Shown here in pieces: positions 8,487-17,962 of a stretch of DNA of 64,000 nt; the stretch's first letter is position 1, and every line of letters starts with the position of its first letter. The DNA lies in NCBI GenBank assembly GCA_903918375.1, contig CAIXED010000012.1, forward strand, positions 1-64,000, written 5' to 3'. This DNA is from an uncultured Pseudomonadota bacterium (GTDB lineage Bacteria; Pseudomonadota; Gammaproteobacteria; Methylococcales; Methylomonadaceae). The translations under genes and the position numbers were made by a program. The notes beneath the pieces were generated by a model, which saw nothing but the letters and a program-made list of their open reading frames with translations, had not been told where the DNA came from and did not search any database.

Positions 8487-8502
8487 AGCAAAAATCATAC
8501 CA
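8487..8502 (-). promoter_or_regulatory. Sigma-54 promoter of the intact TonB receptor
   Basis: The minus strand reads TGGTATGATTTTTGCT: GG (8500-8501) and GC (8488-8489) are exactly 10 nt apart and TTGCT is intact, although the -24 half is weaker (TGGTATG for TGGCACG). It lies about 36 bp upstream of the start at 8452. Two palindromes (8566-8586 and 8595-8618) sit 80-110 bp further upstream. Confidence 0.65.
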
Positions 8503-8565
8503 ATCGATAAAAACCCTCATTTTCTGCATAAACACCGCTCACTGAAACAGAGCTGAATTAGAAAA

Positions 8566-8586
8566 TTGCTGATATTCCAACAGCAA
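8566..8586. promoter_or_regulatory. Upstream palindrome UAS3a
   Basis: TTGCTG/CAGCAA inverted repeat. Read on the minus strand its core is TGTTGGAATATCAGCA, matching the cores at 1859-1883 and 6265-6286 at 13 of 16 or more positions. It lies about 82 bp upstream of the sigma-54 promoter at 8487-8502. Confidence 0.55.
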
Positions 8587-8594
8587 TCATGCAG

Positions 8595-8618
8595 CTTGTG
8601 TTCGTTGACCAACACAAG
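8595..8618. promoter_or_regulatory. Second palindrome UAS3b in the TonB receptor / efflux operon gap
   Basis: Perfect inverted repeat CTTGTGTT-N8-AACACAAG. It keeps the TGTT-N8-AACA spacing of the other palindromes but not their AATATC centre. Its centre is about 30 bp (three helical turns) from UAS3a, as tandem enhancer sites often are. The rest of the 314-bp divergent gap (8453-8766) shows no further clear element, and no convincing promoter for the efflux operon was found. Confidence 0.45.
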
Positions 8619-8766
8619 TACCTCGCCACGCCATAACAAAATCAAACACATACCTTCTGGTATAGAAATTGCTAGTTAGCAATACACCCGCCGCATCGAA
8701 GCAGCCCAACCCCTTTGCGTAACGCCTTGGCTTTACCCACCCTGATTTTTTCTTAACCCATTTGTT

Positions 8767-10038
8767 ATGAGCCCATTAAATCGACCGTCAACCGCCACCC
8801 CATTTCGTAAATTCATCTTGCCTATCTCGCTACTGTGTTTGGCGATTGCCACCACTGGCTATTTTTATAACCCGTTTCATACTGATTCTGAGAATCCTAA
8901 AGCTAAAGAGCGCAACAAAGAACGCGGTAACAAACGCGGACGAGATGATGACGCCCCAAGCGCTGTTTCAGTAGAAACCACCAGTCAAGGCGATTTCCCA
9001 ATTTATCTCAATGGTTTGGGCACCGTAACCGCATTACGCACCGTTGTCGTTAAACCTCGGGTAGATGGCGAACTGGTTAAAGTGGCGTTTACTGAAGGAC
9101 AGTTAGTAAAAGAAGGCGATTTATTAGCCGAAATTGATCCGCGTCCGTTTCAAGTGCAATTGCAACAAGCCCAAGGCCAGTTATTACGTGATGAAGCCTT
9201 GTTAAAAAACGCTGAAATTGACCATTCCCGTTATCAAACTTTATTAGAACAAGATTCGATTGCCGCCCAGCAAACCGCGACCCAGCAAACCCAAGTCAAA
9301 CAATACCAAGGCACAGTCGAAATGGGTAAAGCCTTGCTCAACAACGCCAAACTGCAACTCAGTTACGCGCATTTAACCGCGCCGATTTCTGGTCGGATTG
9401 GTTTAAGACAAATCGACCAAGGCAATATTGTTCACGCTAACGATGCCAACGGTTTAGTGGTGATTACACAATTACAACCGATTAACGTGGTTTTCAGCTT
9501 GCCGGAAGACAAGATTCAATCGGTGGTGCAACGCTTTCGCAGTAATCAAACCGTCAATGTGGTTGCTTTCGACCGTGCCGGCAAAACCCAATTAGCCAGC
9601 GGTAAATTGTTGGCACTGGATAATCAAATTGATCCCAGCACCGGCACTTTAAAACTCAAAGCTCAGTTCGATAACAGCGACAACAGCTTGTTTGCCAATC
9701 AATTCGTCAACATTCGGATGCATTTAGACACTTTGCATAATGTCACCTTACTTTCTAGCGCTGCAATTCAACACGACAGCCAAGGGCCGTTTGTTTATGT
9801 GGTTAATCCTGATCAAACCGTTCAGCAACGCCGTGTAACCCTCGGCGGCACCGAAGGCGAAAAAGTGGCGATTTTGAGCAATTTGGCGGCCAATGAAAGC
9901 GTCGTGATTGAAGGTGTTGATCGCTTACGCGATGGCAGCAAAGTCGATGTGGCGCAAAAAGATGGCGTCGCAGTGGCTGCCAACCGTGATGCCCAAGCCA
10001 AACCCGAAGGCCAATTTCGTAAACGCGACAAACGCTAA
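8767..10038 (+). CDS. mdtA: RND efflux periplasmic adaptor (MdtA/MuxA type)
   Basis: Membrane-fusion protein of 423 residues that bridges an inner-membrane RND pump and an outer-membrane channel. It has an N-terminal transmembrane anchor (about 15-35), then a charged linker rich in Lys/Arg/Asp, a biotinyl-lipoyl-like half ([20 protein letters not shown]), a coiled-coil hairpin (about 130-200) and the second lipoyl half ([15 protein letters not shown]), then beta-barrel and membrane-proximal domains. The C-terminus is basic. Start ATG at 8767; no strong ribosome site is visible. It is the first of four genes (adaptor, two pumps, channel) arranged as mdtABC plus an outer-membrane factor, as in Pseudomonas muxABC-opmB. 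Substrates cannot be read from the sequence. Confidence 0.9.
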   Translation: MSPLNRPSTATPFRKFILPISLLCLAIATTGYFYNPFHTDSENPKAKERNKERGNKRGRDDDAPSAVSVETTSQGDFPIYLNGLGTVTALRTVVVKPRVDGELVKVAFTEGQLVKEGDLLAEIDPRPFQVQLQQAQGQLLRDEALLKNAEIDHSRYQTLLEQDSIAAQQTATQQTQVKQYQGTVEMGKALLNNAKLQLSYAHLTAPISGRIGLRQIDQGNIVHANDANGLVVITQLQPINVVFSLPEDKIQSVVQRFRSNQTVNVVAFDRAGKTQLASGKLLALDNQIDPSTGTLKLKAQFDNSDNSLFANQFVNIRMHLDTLHNVTLLSSAAIQHDSQGPFVYVVNPDQTVQQRRVTLGGTEGEKVAILSNLAANESVVIEGVDRLRDGSKVDVAQKDGVAVAANRDAQAKPEGQFRKRDKR

Positions 10039-10043
10039 CCGCC

Positions 10044-13000
10044 ATGACCACAGCAAATTCAAAAACGGCATTTAATCCTTCTCGTCTGTTCATTCTGCGG
10101 CCAGTCGCTACCTCGTTGTTGATGGTAGCGATGCTATTGGTTGGGATTTTGGCCTACCGTTTATTGCCGGTATCGGCTTTACCGCAAGTCGATTACCCCA
10201 CCATTCAAGTCGTCACTTTGTACCCCGGTGCCAGTCCAGAAGTGATGACCTCGGTGATCACCGCGCCCTTAGAACGCCAGTTCGGGCAAATGCCGGGCTT
10301 GACGCAAATGTCATCGACCAGCTCCGGCGGGGCTTCGGTAATTACTCTGCAATTTAATCTCAGCCTTGATCTGGATATTGCCGAACAAACCGTCCAAGCC
10401 TCGATTAACGCTGCCAGCAATTTCTTACCAAAAGACTTACCGCAAGCGCCGATTTACAGCAAAGTCAATCCTGCCGACACACCGATTATGACGCTTGCCG
10501 TCAGCGCCAGCGCTTTACCATTATTTAAAGTCGAGGATTTGGTTGATACCCGTTTGGCGCAAAAAATAGCCCAATTGCCCGGGGTAGGCATGGTCAGCAT
10601 CAGCGGCGGCCAGCGGCCAGCAGTGCGGATTCAAGCCAATCACAAAGCCCTCGCCGCTTATGGCATCAGCTTAGAAGATGTTCGCACTGCGATTGCCGCC
10701 GCCAACGTCAACCAACCCAAAGGTATGTTCAACGGCCCCTTGCGTTCTGCCACCATCGACAGCAACGATCAATTGCGTTCGGCTGATGAATATCGCGATT
10801 TAGTAATTGCCTATCGTAATGGCGGCCCAGTGCGTTTATCGGAAGTGGCACAAGTTGTTGATGGAGCGGAAAACGTCCGCTTAGCGGCTTGGGCCAATGA
10901 TAAAGCGGCGGTGATTGTCAACATTCAGCGCCAGCCGGGAGCGAATGTGATTGAAGTGGTGGATAGGATTAAGGAATTATTGCCTAAGCTACAAGCTTCG
11001 TTACCCGCCAATATCGAAGTCGAACCACTTAGCGACCGCACAATCACCATCCGCGCTTCGGTGCATGATGTGCAGTTTGAGCTATTACTGGCCGTGGCAC
11101 TGGTGGTGATGGTGATTTTTCTGTTTTTACGCAATATCCCCGCCACCATTATTCCTGGGGTTGCGGTGCCGTTGTCGTTGATTGGTACTTTCGCGGTGAT
11201 GTATCTGGCCGAATTCAGCATCAATAACCTGACCTTAATGGCCTTAACGATCGCCACCGGTTTTGTGGTCGATGATGCGATTGTGGTGATTGAAAACATT
11301 TCTCGCTACATCGAGCGTGGTGAATCGCCCTTTAAAGCCGCCTTGAAAGGCTCCGAGCAAATCGGTTTCACCATTATTTCACTGACGTTTTCACTGGTTG
11401 CAGTGCTGATTCCCCTGTTATTCATGAGCGATGTGGTTGGACGTTTATTCAGAGAATTTGCCATCACTTTGGCAGTGTCGATTTTAATTTCGGCCATCAT
11501 CTCGCTAACTTTAACCCCGATGATGTGCGCGAAATTATTGCGCCAAGGCGTTGAGCATCCTCAAGACAATGATGGCTGGTTTGAGCGTTTGATTGCTAGT
11601 TATGGCCGCAGTTTGCAATGGGTGATGCGGCATCAATCTTTAACCATGGCCGGTTTCTTCGTCACAGTTGCGCTGACCGTGGCTTTGTATATCTTCATCC
11701 CGAAAGGCTTTTTCCCAACTCAAGACACTGGCTTGATTCAAGGCTATTCGGAAGCACCACAAAACATCTCGTTCAGCGCCATGGCTGATCAACAGCAACA
11801 ATTAGCTAGCTTGATTCTGCAAGATTCGGCAGTGGAAAGTTTGTCTTCGTTTATTGGCGTTGATGGCATTAACACCACCCCCAATAGTGGTCGATTTTTA
11901 ATCAATCTCAAGCCGCAAGCTCAACGCGATGCCAGCGCCAGCCAAGTGATTAGCCGACTAAAAACCCAACTCAGCGAGCATTCGGCGATTAAGCTGTATT
12001 TACAGCCAGTGCAGGATTTGACGATGGAAAACCGTGTCAGCCGCACCCAATATCAATTCACCTTAGAAACTGCCGACATCGAACAACTCAATCACTGGAC
12101 TAAACGCTTGGTCGATGAATTAGCCGAGCAAGCAGCGTTTAGCGATGTGGTTAGCGATGTCCAAGATCAAGGTCGTCAAGTATTCGTCAACATCGACCGC
12201 AGCACCGCCAGTCGTTTAGGGGTCAGTACCGCAGCGGTTGATAACGCTTTATACAGCGCCTACGGCCAGCGTTTGGTTTCGACCATTTTTACCCAAGCCA
12301 ATCAATATCGCGTGGTGTTAGAAGTCGATCCTGAAGCACAAAACAACCCGCAATCGCTGAATGATTTGCGCGTGCCGTCCAGCAACGGTAACCAAGTGCC
12401 GTTGTCAGCTATCGCCAGTATTTCCGAACGGCCAACACCTTTAGCGATTAATCATCTTGATCAATTTCCAGTCGCCACGGTGTCGTTTAATTTAAGTAAA
12501 GGCTTTGCCTTAGGCGATGCGGTGAAAGCGATTGAACAAGCAAAACAAGACATCGATTTACCGTTAAGTATTCGCAGCAGTTATCAAGGGGCGGCGTTGG
12601 CGTTTGAAGCTTCATTAGGCAATACCTTATGGCTAATCTTGGCGGCGATAGTCACGGTTTACATTGTCCTTGGTGTGCTTTATGAAAGTTATATTCATCC
12701 AATCACGATTCTCTCTACCCTACCCTCGGCTGGGGTTGGCGCTTTATTAGCGTTGTTGGTATCCGGCGATGATTTAGGGATTATCGGCATCATTGGCATT
12801 ATTTTGCTGATAGGGATTGTCAAGAAAAACGCCATCATGATGATCGACTTTGCCTTAGAAGCTGAACGTAAACAAGCGATGCCCGCTGCGGAAGCGATTT
12901 TCCAAGCCTGTTTATTACGCTTTCGGCCAATTTTAATGACCACCCTCGCCGCCTTATTAGGCGCTCTGCCGTTAATGCTGGGCAATGGCGTTGGCTCGGA

Positions 13001-13178
13001 ATTGCGCCATCCCTTAGGCATAACCATGGTCGGTGGTTTATTAGTCAGTCAATTACTGACTTTGTACACCACACCGGTGATTTATTTATGGATGGATAAC
13101 GGCGCAAAACGGCTTGCCAAGTGGCTAAAGCTCAATCAGCCAAGCGCATCGGAAGCCGATGACGAGGAGCTCATTTAA
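10044..13178 (+). CDS. mdtB: RND multidrug efflux permease, first subunit (MdtB type)
   Basis: Inner-membrane proton-driven efflux pump of 1044 residues, the usual RND length. It has the N-terminal helix with [19 protein letters not shown], porter domains, the central transmembrane block carrying the proton-relay motif [14 protein letters not shown], and a matching C-terminal block with [14 protein letters not shown]. It starts 5 nt after the adaptor gene and its stop overlaps the next start by one base. MdtB and MdtC type pumps work as a heterotrimer, which explains the two successive RND genes. The high similarity to the next gene reflects an ancient duplication. Confidence 0.9.
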   Translation: MTTANSKTAFNPSRLFILRPVATSLLMVAMLLVGILAYRLLPVSALPQVDYPTIQVVTLYPGASPEVMTSVITAPLERQFGQMPGLTQMSSTSSGGASVITLQFNLSLDLDIAEQTVQASINAASNFLPKDLPQAPIYSKVNPADTPIMTLAVSASALPLFKVEDLVDTRLAQKIAQLPGVGMVSISGGQRPAVRIQANHKALAAYGISLEDVRTAIAAANVNQPKGMFNGPLRSATIDSNDQLRSADEYRDLVIAYRNGGPVRLSEVAQVVDGAENVRLAAWANDKAAVIVNIQRQPGANVIEVVDRIKELLPKLQASLPANIEVEPLSDRTITIRASVHDVQFELLLAVALVVMVIFLFLRNIPATIIPGVAVPLSLIGTFAVMYLAEFSINNLTLMALTIATGFVVDDAIVVIENISRYIERGESPFKAALKGSEQIGFTIISLTFSLVAVLIPLLFMSDVVGRLFREFAITLAVSILISAIISLTLTPMMCAKLLRQGVEHPQDNDGWFERLIASYGRSLQWVMRHQSLTMAGFFVTVALTVALYIFIPKGFFPTQDTGLIQGYSEAPQNISFSAMADQQQQLASLILQDSAVESLSSFIGVDGINTTPNSGRFLINLKPQAQRDASASQVISRLKTQLSEHSAIKLYLQPVQDLTMENRVSRTQYQFTLETADIEQLNHWTKRLVDELAEQAAFSDVVSDVQDQGRQVFVNIDRSTASRLGVSTAAVDNALYSAYGQRLVSTIFTQANQYRVVLEVDPEAQNNPQSLNDLRVPSSNGNQVPLSAIASISERPTPLAINHLDQFPVATVSFNLSKGFALGDAVKAIEQAKQDIDLPLSIRSSYQGAALAFEASLGNTLWLILAAIVTVYIVLGVLYESYIHPITILSTLPSAGVGALLALLVSGDDLGIIGIIGIILLIGIVKKNAIMMIDFALEAERKQAMPAAEAIFQACLLRFRPILMTTLAALLGALPLMLGNGVGSELRHPLGITMVGGLLVSQLLTLYTTPVIYLWMDNGAKRLAKWLKLNQPSASEADDEELI

Positions 13179-16100
13179 TGAATTTCTCAGCGATTTTTAT
13201 CCAGCGTCCAGTTGCCACTAGCTTACTGACTTTAGCGATTGCTTTGGCGGGCGGCTTGGCGTTTTTCAATCTACCCGTATCGTCGTTGCCACAGGTCGAT
13301 TTTCCTACCGTCAATATCCAAGCCCAATTACCTGGCGCCAGTGCCGAAACTATGGCCGCCACCGTTGCTACACCTTTGGAACGGGCTTTAGGCCGGATTG
13401 CTGGCGTCACTGAAATGACCTCCAGCAGTTCGCAAGGCTCGACTCAAATCACCTTGCAATTTGATTTGGAGCGCGACATCAACGGTGCTTGTCGCGATGT
13501 ACAAGCCGCCATCAATGCCGCTGCCAGTATGTTACCGACCGGAATGCCGAATCGCCCAACTTACCGCCGCGATAATCCTGCCGACTCGCCGATTTTAATT
13601 TTGGCGTTAACTTCCGAATCGCAAAGTCGCGGTCAAATGTACGATGTTGCTTCGACGATTTTGGCGCAAAAAATCTCGCAGTTACCGGGCATCGGCCAAG
13701 TTCAAATTGGCGGAGCAGCGTTGCCTGCTGTTCGTGTCGAGTTGAATCCTAACGCTTTAACTAAATACGGCATTGGTCTGGAAGATGTTCGTAACACCAT
13801 CGCTCAAACCAATACCAATCAACCGAAAGGCGTGATGGAAGACGGTGCTCAACGCTGGCAGGTTCAGGCTGATGACCAAGCACGTAAAGCCGAAGATTAT
13901 TTGCCGCTCATCGTTAGCTACCGCAACGGTTCGCCGGTAAGAATTGCTGATTTGGGTAATGTCGAGGACTCGGTGGAAGATTTGCGTAATACCGGTTTGA
14001 AAAACGGCAAGCCTTCAGTGTTGTTAATTTTGAGAAAACAACCGTTGGCGAATGTGATTCAAACCGTTGACCAAGTGCAAGCCATGTTGCCGCAGTTACG
14101 GGCCTTAATTCCTGAGGATATTGAGTTGTCAGTAGTGGTAGACCGATCACTAACGATTCGCGGCTCGATTGCCGAAGTTGAACACAGTTTATTGATTGCG
14201 ATTGGTTTAGTGATTTTAGTGGTGCTGTTATTTTTACGGAATGTCCGTTCGGCATTAGTGCCGATTATTGCGATACCGGTATCGCTGATCGGTGCTTGCG
14301 GGGTGATGTATTTTTTAAATTACAGCTTAAACAATCTGACTTTAATGGCGCTGACCATTGCTACTGGTTTCGTAGTCGATGACGCGATTGTGGTGTTGGA
14401 AAATACCAATCGTTATATTGAACAAGGCATTAAACCGTTTAAAGCCGCCATCTTAGCAACCAAAGAAGTCAGCTTTACCGTGATGGCAATGACGGTGTCA
14501 TTAGTGGCAGTATTTTTGCCAATTTTGTTGATGGGCGGCGTGGTTGGACGCTTATTTAGAGAATTTGCAGTGACGTTATCAGCTTCGGTACTGGTGTCGT
14601 TGCTGATTTCCTTAACCGTCACCCCGATGCTGTGCGCCCGTTGGCTGCAAAAAGAGACGCATCAGCATGGTCGATTTTTTACTTTAATCGGTCATGGCTT
14701 TGACTACTTACAAAATGCTTATCAAAGCTCGTTGCGCTGGGCGTTGAATCATAGCCGAACCATGATGCTGATTTTGTTAGCGACAATCGGTTTGAATGTT
14801 TTTCTATACAGCAAAATTGATAAAGGTTTTTTTCCTAATCAAGACGGTGGGCGATTACAGGGCGAAATACAAACCGATCAAGGCGCTTCGTTTTGGTCAT
14901 TACAAAACAAACTAGCCGAGCTATCAGATGTCTTGCTCAAAGATCCAGCGGTCAGCACCGTCGCTGGCTTTGGTGGTTCTGGTAGCGGTGCTAATAGTGC
15001 CCGCTTATTTGTGGTGTTAAAACCGCATGATCAAAGACCTCCAATTAATGAGGTAATGCACCGTTTACGCCAACAAGTCAGCCGTATTCCTGGCGCTAAT
15101 TTACACATGACACCCTCACAAGAATTGCGAATTGGTGGACGACAATCCGCCGGCAGTTATGACTATAGCCTGCAATCGGATGATTTAGGTTTGTTGCGGG
15201 AATGGCTGCCGAAAGTGGTGGCGGCTTTATCGAAGTTACCGGAACTGAACGATGTCAGCACCAGCCAACAAGACAAAGGCCAACAAATCGGTTTGGTGGT
15301 TGATCGTGATATGGCGTCGCGCTATGGCATCACTCAAGCAATGATTGATAGCAGCCTGAATGATGCATTTGGTCAACGTCAGGTGTCGGTGATTTATAAC
15401 CCTTTAAATCAATATCGAGTAGTAATGGAATTAGCGCCCGAATATTGGCAAAGCGCAGAGGCATTGAAACAGGTTTATATCAACGTGCCAGCCAGCAATT
15501 CGGCAACTGGCGAAGCTATCAGCGCCAAACAAGTACCTTTATCTGCCTTAGCCAGTTTTGCGCCGACTAATGCGCCGTTGTCGGTGAATCATCAAGGTCA
15601 ATTTGCTGCGGCAAGTTTGTCGTTCAATCTACAAACAGGCGTGTCACTTTCGACAGCAACTGCGTTGATTGAAAAAACCATGCAAGAAATTGGCTTACCT
15701 AGTTCGGTACAAGGCAGTTTTCAAGGCTCGGCAAAAGCCTTTCAAGAGTCGTTACGCAATCAACCATTTTTGCTGTTAGCGGCTTTATTGAGCATTTATT
15801 TGGTGCTGGGGATGTTGTACGAAAGTTATATTCACCCATTAACGATTTTATCCACCCTGCCCTCTGCGGGCGTGGGTGCCTTGTTAGCCTTAATGGTTTG
15901 CGATAACGAATTTAGCATCATCGCCTTGATTGGCGTGATTCTGTTGATTGGTATTGTTAAGAAAAACGCCATCATGATGATAGACTTTGCCCTTCAAGCC
16001 GAGCGAGAACAAGGCTTGGATTCGCGAGAAGCGATTTTTCAGGCCTGCCTGTTACGCTTTCGACCGATTATGATGACTACTCTAGCTGCATTGTTCGGCG

Positions 16101-16303
16101 CCTTGCCGTTAGCACTAGGTAGCGGTTATGGCGCAGAACTGCGTCAACCTTTGGGGATTACCATTGTTGGCGGTTTGATTTTTAGTCAAATGCTGACCTT
16201 GTACACCACCCCCGTGGTTTATCTGTACTTGGATCGTTTCCGGTTGTGGTCACATAACCGTTTGTTTAACCGCACCGCTTCTAAAGCGGGCAAACCTGCT
16301 TAA
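13178..16303 (+). CDS. mdtC: RND multidrug efflux permease, second subunit (MdtC type)
   Basis: Second RND pump of 1041 residues, paralogous to the preceding one, with the same [20 protein letters not shown] start, the central [14 protein letters not shown] motif containing the paired Asp residues of proton transfer, and [20 protein letters not shown] near the C-terminus. The ATG shares its A with the stop of mdtB, so translation is coupled and a fixed ratio of the two subunits is expected. A heteromeric pump with mdtB, adaptor mdtA and the downstream outer-membrane factor is predicted. Substrate range is unknown. Confidence 0.9.
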   Translation: MNFSAIFIQRPVATSLLTLAIALAGGLAFFNLPVSSLPQVDFPTVNIQAQLPGASAETMAATVATPLERALGRIAGVTEMTSSSSQGSTQITLQFDLERDINGACRDVQAAINAAASMLPTGMPNRPTYRRDNPADSPILILALTSESQSRGQMYDVASTILAQKISQLPGIGQVQIGGAALPAVRVELNPNALTKYGIGLEDVRNTIAQTNTNQPKGVMEDGAQRWQVQADDQARKAEDYLPLIVSYRNGSPVRIADLGNVEDSVEDLRNTGLKNGKPSVLLILRKQPLANVIQTVDQVQAMLPQLRALIPEDIELSVVVDRSLTIRGSIAEVEHSLLIAIGLVILVVLLFLRNVRSALVPIIAIPVSLIGACGVMYFLNYSLNNLTLMALTIATGFVVDDAIVVLENTNRYIEQGIKPFKAAILATKEVSFTVMAMTVSLVAVFLPILLMGGVVGRLFREFAVTLSASVLVSLLISLTVTPMLCARWLQKETHQHGRFFTLIGHGFDYLQNAYQSSLRWALNHSRTMMLILLATIGLNVFLYSKIDKGFFPNQDGGRLQGEIQTDQGASFWSLQNKLAELSDVLLKDPAVSTVAGFGGSGSGANSARLFVVLKPHDQRPPINEVMHRLRQQVSRIPGANLHMTPSQELRIGGRQSAGSYDYSLQSDDLGLLREWLPKVVAALSKLPELNDVSTSQQDKGQQIGLVVDRDMASRYGITQAMIDSSLNDAFGQRQVSVIYNPLNQYRVVMELAPEYWQSAEALKQVYINVPASNSATGEAISAKQVPLSALASFAPTNAPLSVNHQGQFAAASLSFNLQTGVSLSTATALIEKTMQEIGLPSSVQGSFQGSAKAFQESLRNQPFLLLAALLSIYLVLGMLYESYIHPLTILSTLPSAGVGALLALMVCDNEFSIIALIGVILLIGIVKKNAIMMIDFALQAEREQGLDSREAIFQACLLRFRPIMMTTLAALFGALPLALGSGYGAELRQPLGITIVGGLIFSQMLTLYTTPVVYLYLDRFRLWSHNRLFNRTASKAGKPA

Positions 16304-16319
16304 TTTTGCCGAGATTTGC

Positions 16320-17813
16320 ATGAGCTTTCGCCTTAAACCTTTGATTGTTGCCCTGTTCGCTAGCCAATTAAGCGCCTGCGCCGTCGGGCCCGATTACATT
16401 CGTCCCCAAGCCCCAGTTGCCACCGAGTTCAAAGAAGTCAAAGGCTGGAAAACCGCGCAACCGCGTGATACGGCTTTAAGCGGTCAATGGTGGGAAATTT
16501 TTAATGACCCAAAATTAAACGAACTTGAATCACAGGTCGCCAGCAATCAATCCTTAATCCAAGCCGAAGCGCAATATCGCCAAGCGCAAGGTTTGGTGCA
16601 ATCAGCGCAATCATCGTTGCTGCCCGTTTTTAATCTAAACGGCAACTTCAATAACTTTAAGTCGGCACAAGGCCAAACTCAGGTTATCAGCGGGGTACGC
16701 ACCTTGTTTGGTAATACGGTGGCGATGGCTTGGGAACCGGATTTATGGGGCAAAGTGCGTCGGCAAATCGAAGCGAACACCGGCAATGCTCAAGCCAGCG
16801 CTGCTACCTTGCAAGCCTTACGTTTATCGATTCAAAGCAATTTAGCGGTCGCTTACTTTCAGTTAAAAGTGCTCGATGCACAAAGAACCTTGCTGGATGA
16901 AACCGTAGCCGCTTATCAAAAAACCTTGGACATCACTAAAAACCGCTATGCAGTCGGCGTGGTAGCAAAGACTGACGTGGTACAAGCCGATACCCAATTG
17001 CAATCAGCCAAAGCACAGGCGATTAATTTAGGCGTTCAACGCGCTAAATTGGAACATGCGATTGCGGTATTGATTGGTAAATCGCCCGCTGAATTGTCGT
17101 TGGCGGCCAGCGCTTTAACTACCCAAGCACCAGCAATTCCGGTGTCTTTACCATCGGAATTATTAGAACGACGCCCCGATATTGCCGCTGCTGAACGTAA
17201 AGTCGCGGCGGCGAATGCCCAAATCGGGATTGCCAAAGCCGCTTATTTCCCAACCTTGAATTTGGCGATGAGCAATGGTTTTCAATCCACAGATGTCGGC
17301 GATTTATTCACCGTTGCCCGCCGCTACTGGGCGTTCGGCCCTGCCGCTGCAGCGCTAACTGTGTTTGATGGCGGGGTTAAAAATGCCCAATACAATCAAG
17401 CGATTGCAGGCTTTGATGCCAGTGTCGCCGCTTATCGACAAGCGGTGTTAACCGGTTTTCAAGAAGTAGAAGACAATCTAGCTGCGCTGCGGATTTTGGA
17501 AGAGCAAGCCAAAGTTCAGGATCAAGCTGTCGCCTCAGCCAACCAAGCCTTGGCTCTGACCAATAATCAATACCAAGCCGGCACTGTCAGTTATTTAAAC
17601 GTGATGACCGCGCAAACGGCTGCTTTATCGAACCGTCAAACTGCCGTGCAATTACAAGGTGATCGCTTGAATGCCGCGGTGTTATTGGTTAAAGCGATGG
17701 GCGGTGGCTGGAATGAAACCTTGTTACCCACCGAAGAACAAGCAGCTGGGGACAGAAAATGGACTGATTATTTGATTCTGCCGGTGGATACAATTGGGGA
17801 GTGGGTTGAGTGA
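16320..17813 (+). CDS. Outer-membrane efflux lipoprotein (NodT/OprM family)
   Basis: Outer-membrane channel of 497 residues completing the tripartite pump. The signal peptide ends in a lipobox (ASQLSAC) followed by AVGPDYIRP, the standard start of NodT-type factors. Two repeated coiled-coil/beta units follow (ESQVASNQSLIQAEAQYRQAQ and ERRPDIAAAERKVAAANAQI). The family pattern RxPDI is present as RRPDI. It begins 16 nt after mdtC. A C-terminal tail of about 30 residues after GGGWNETL is slightly longer than usual. No terminator is obvious before ppk1. Confidence 0.9.
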   Translation: MSFRLKPLIVALFASQLSACAVGPDYIRPQAPVATEFKEVKGWKTAQPRDTALSGQWWEIFNDPKLNELESQVASNQSLIQAEAQYRQAQGLVQSAQSSLLPVFNLNGNFNNFKSAQGQTQVISGVRTLFGNTVAMAWEPDLWGKVRRQIEANTGNAQASAATLQALRLSIQSNLAVAYFQLKVLDAQRTLLDETVAAYQKTLDITKNRYAVGVVAKTDVVQADTQLQSAKAQAINLGVQRAKLEHAIAVLIGKSPAELSLAASALTTQAPAIPVSLPSELLERRPDIAAAERKVAAANAQIGIAKAAYFPTLNLAMSNGFQSTDVGDLFTVARRYWAFGPAAAALTVFDGGVKNAQYNQAIAGFDASVAAYRQAVLTGFQEVEDNLAALRILEEQAKVQDQAVASANQALALTNNQYQAGTVSYLNVMTAQTAALSNRQTAVQLQGDRLNAAVLLVKAMGGGWNETLLPTEEQAAGDRKWTDYLILPVDTIGEWVE

Positions 17814-17962
17814 TCTTGTCCCTATTGCTCAAACAGTTCACTAAAGTATCTAGCATTGAGAACAACTGACTTAGAAACTAAGCACCCGACACAAACCTTA
17901 ACAATTCCATCGTCGTATTTCATCTATAATCGGGAAATCACCCTAACCTACAGAATCGCACT

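Noticed and set aside
13914-14255. Minus-strand frame of 113 codons opposite mdtC
   Set aside because: Shadow frame in a well-conserved RND gene; no ribosome site.
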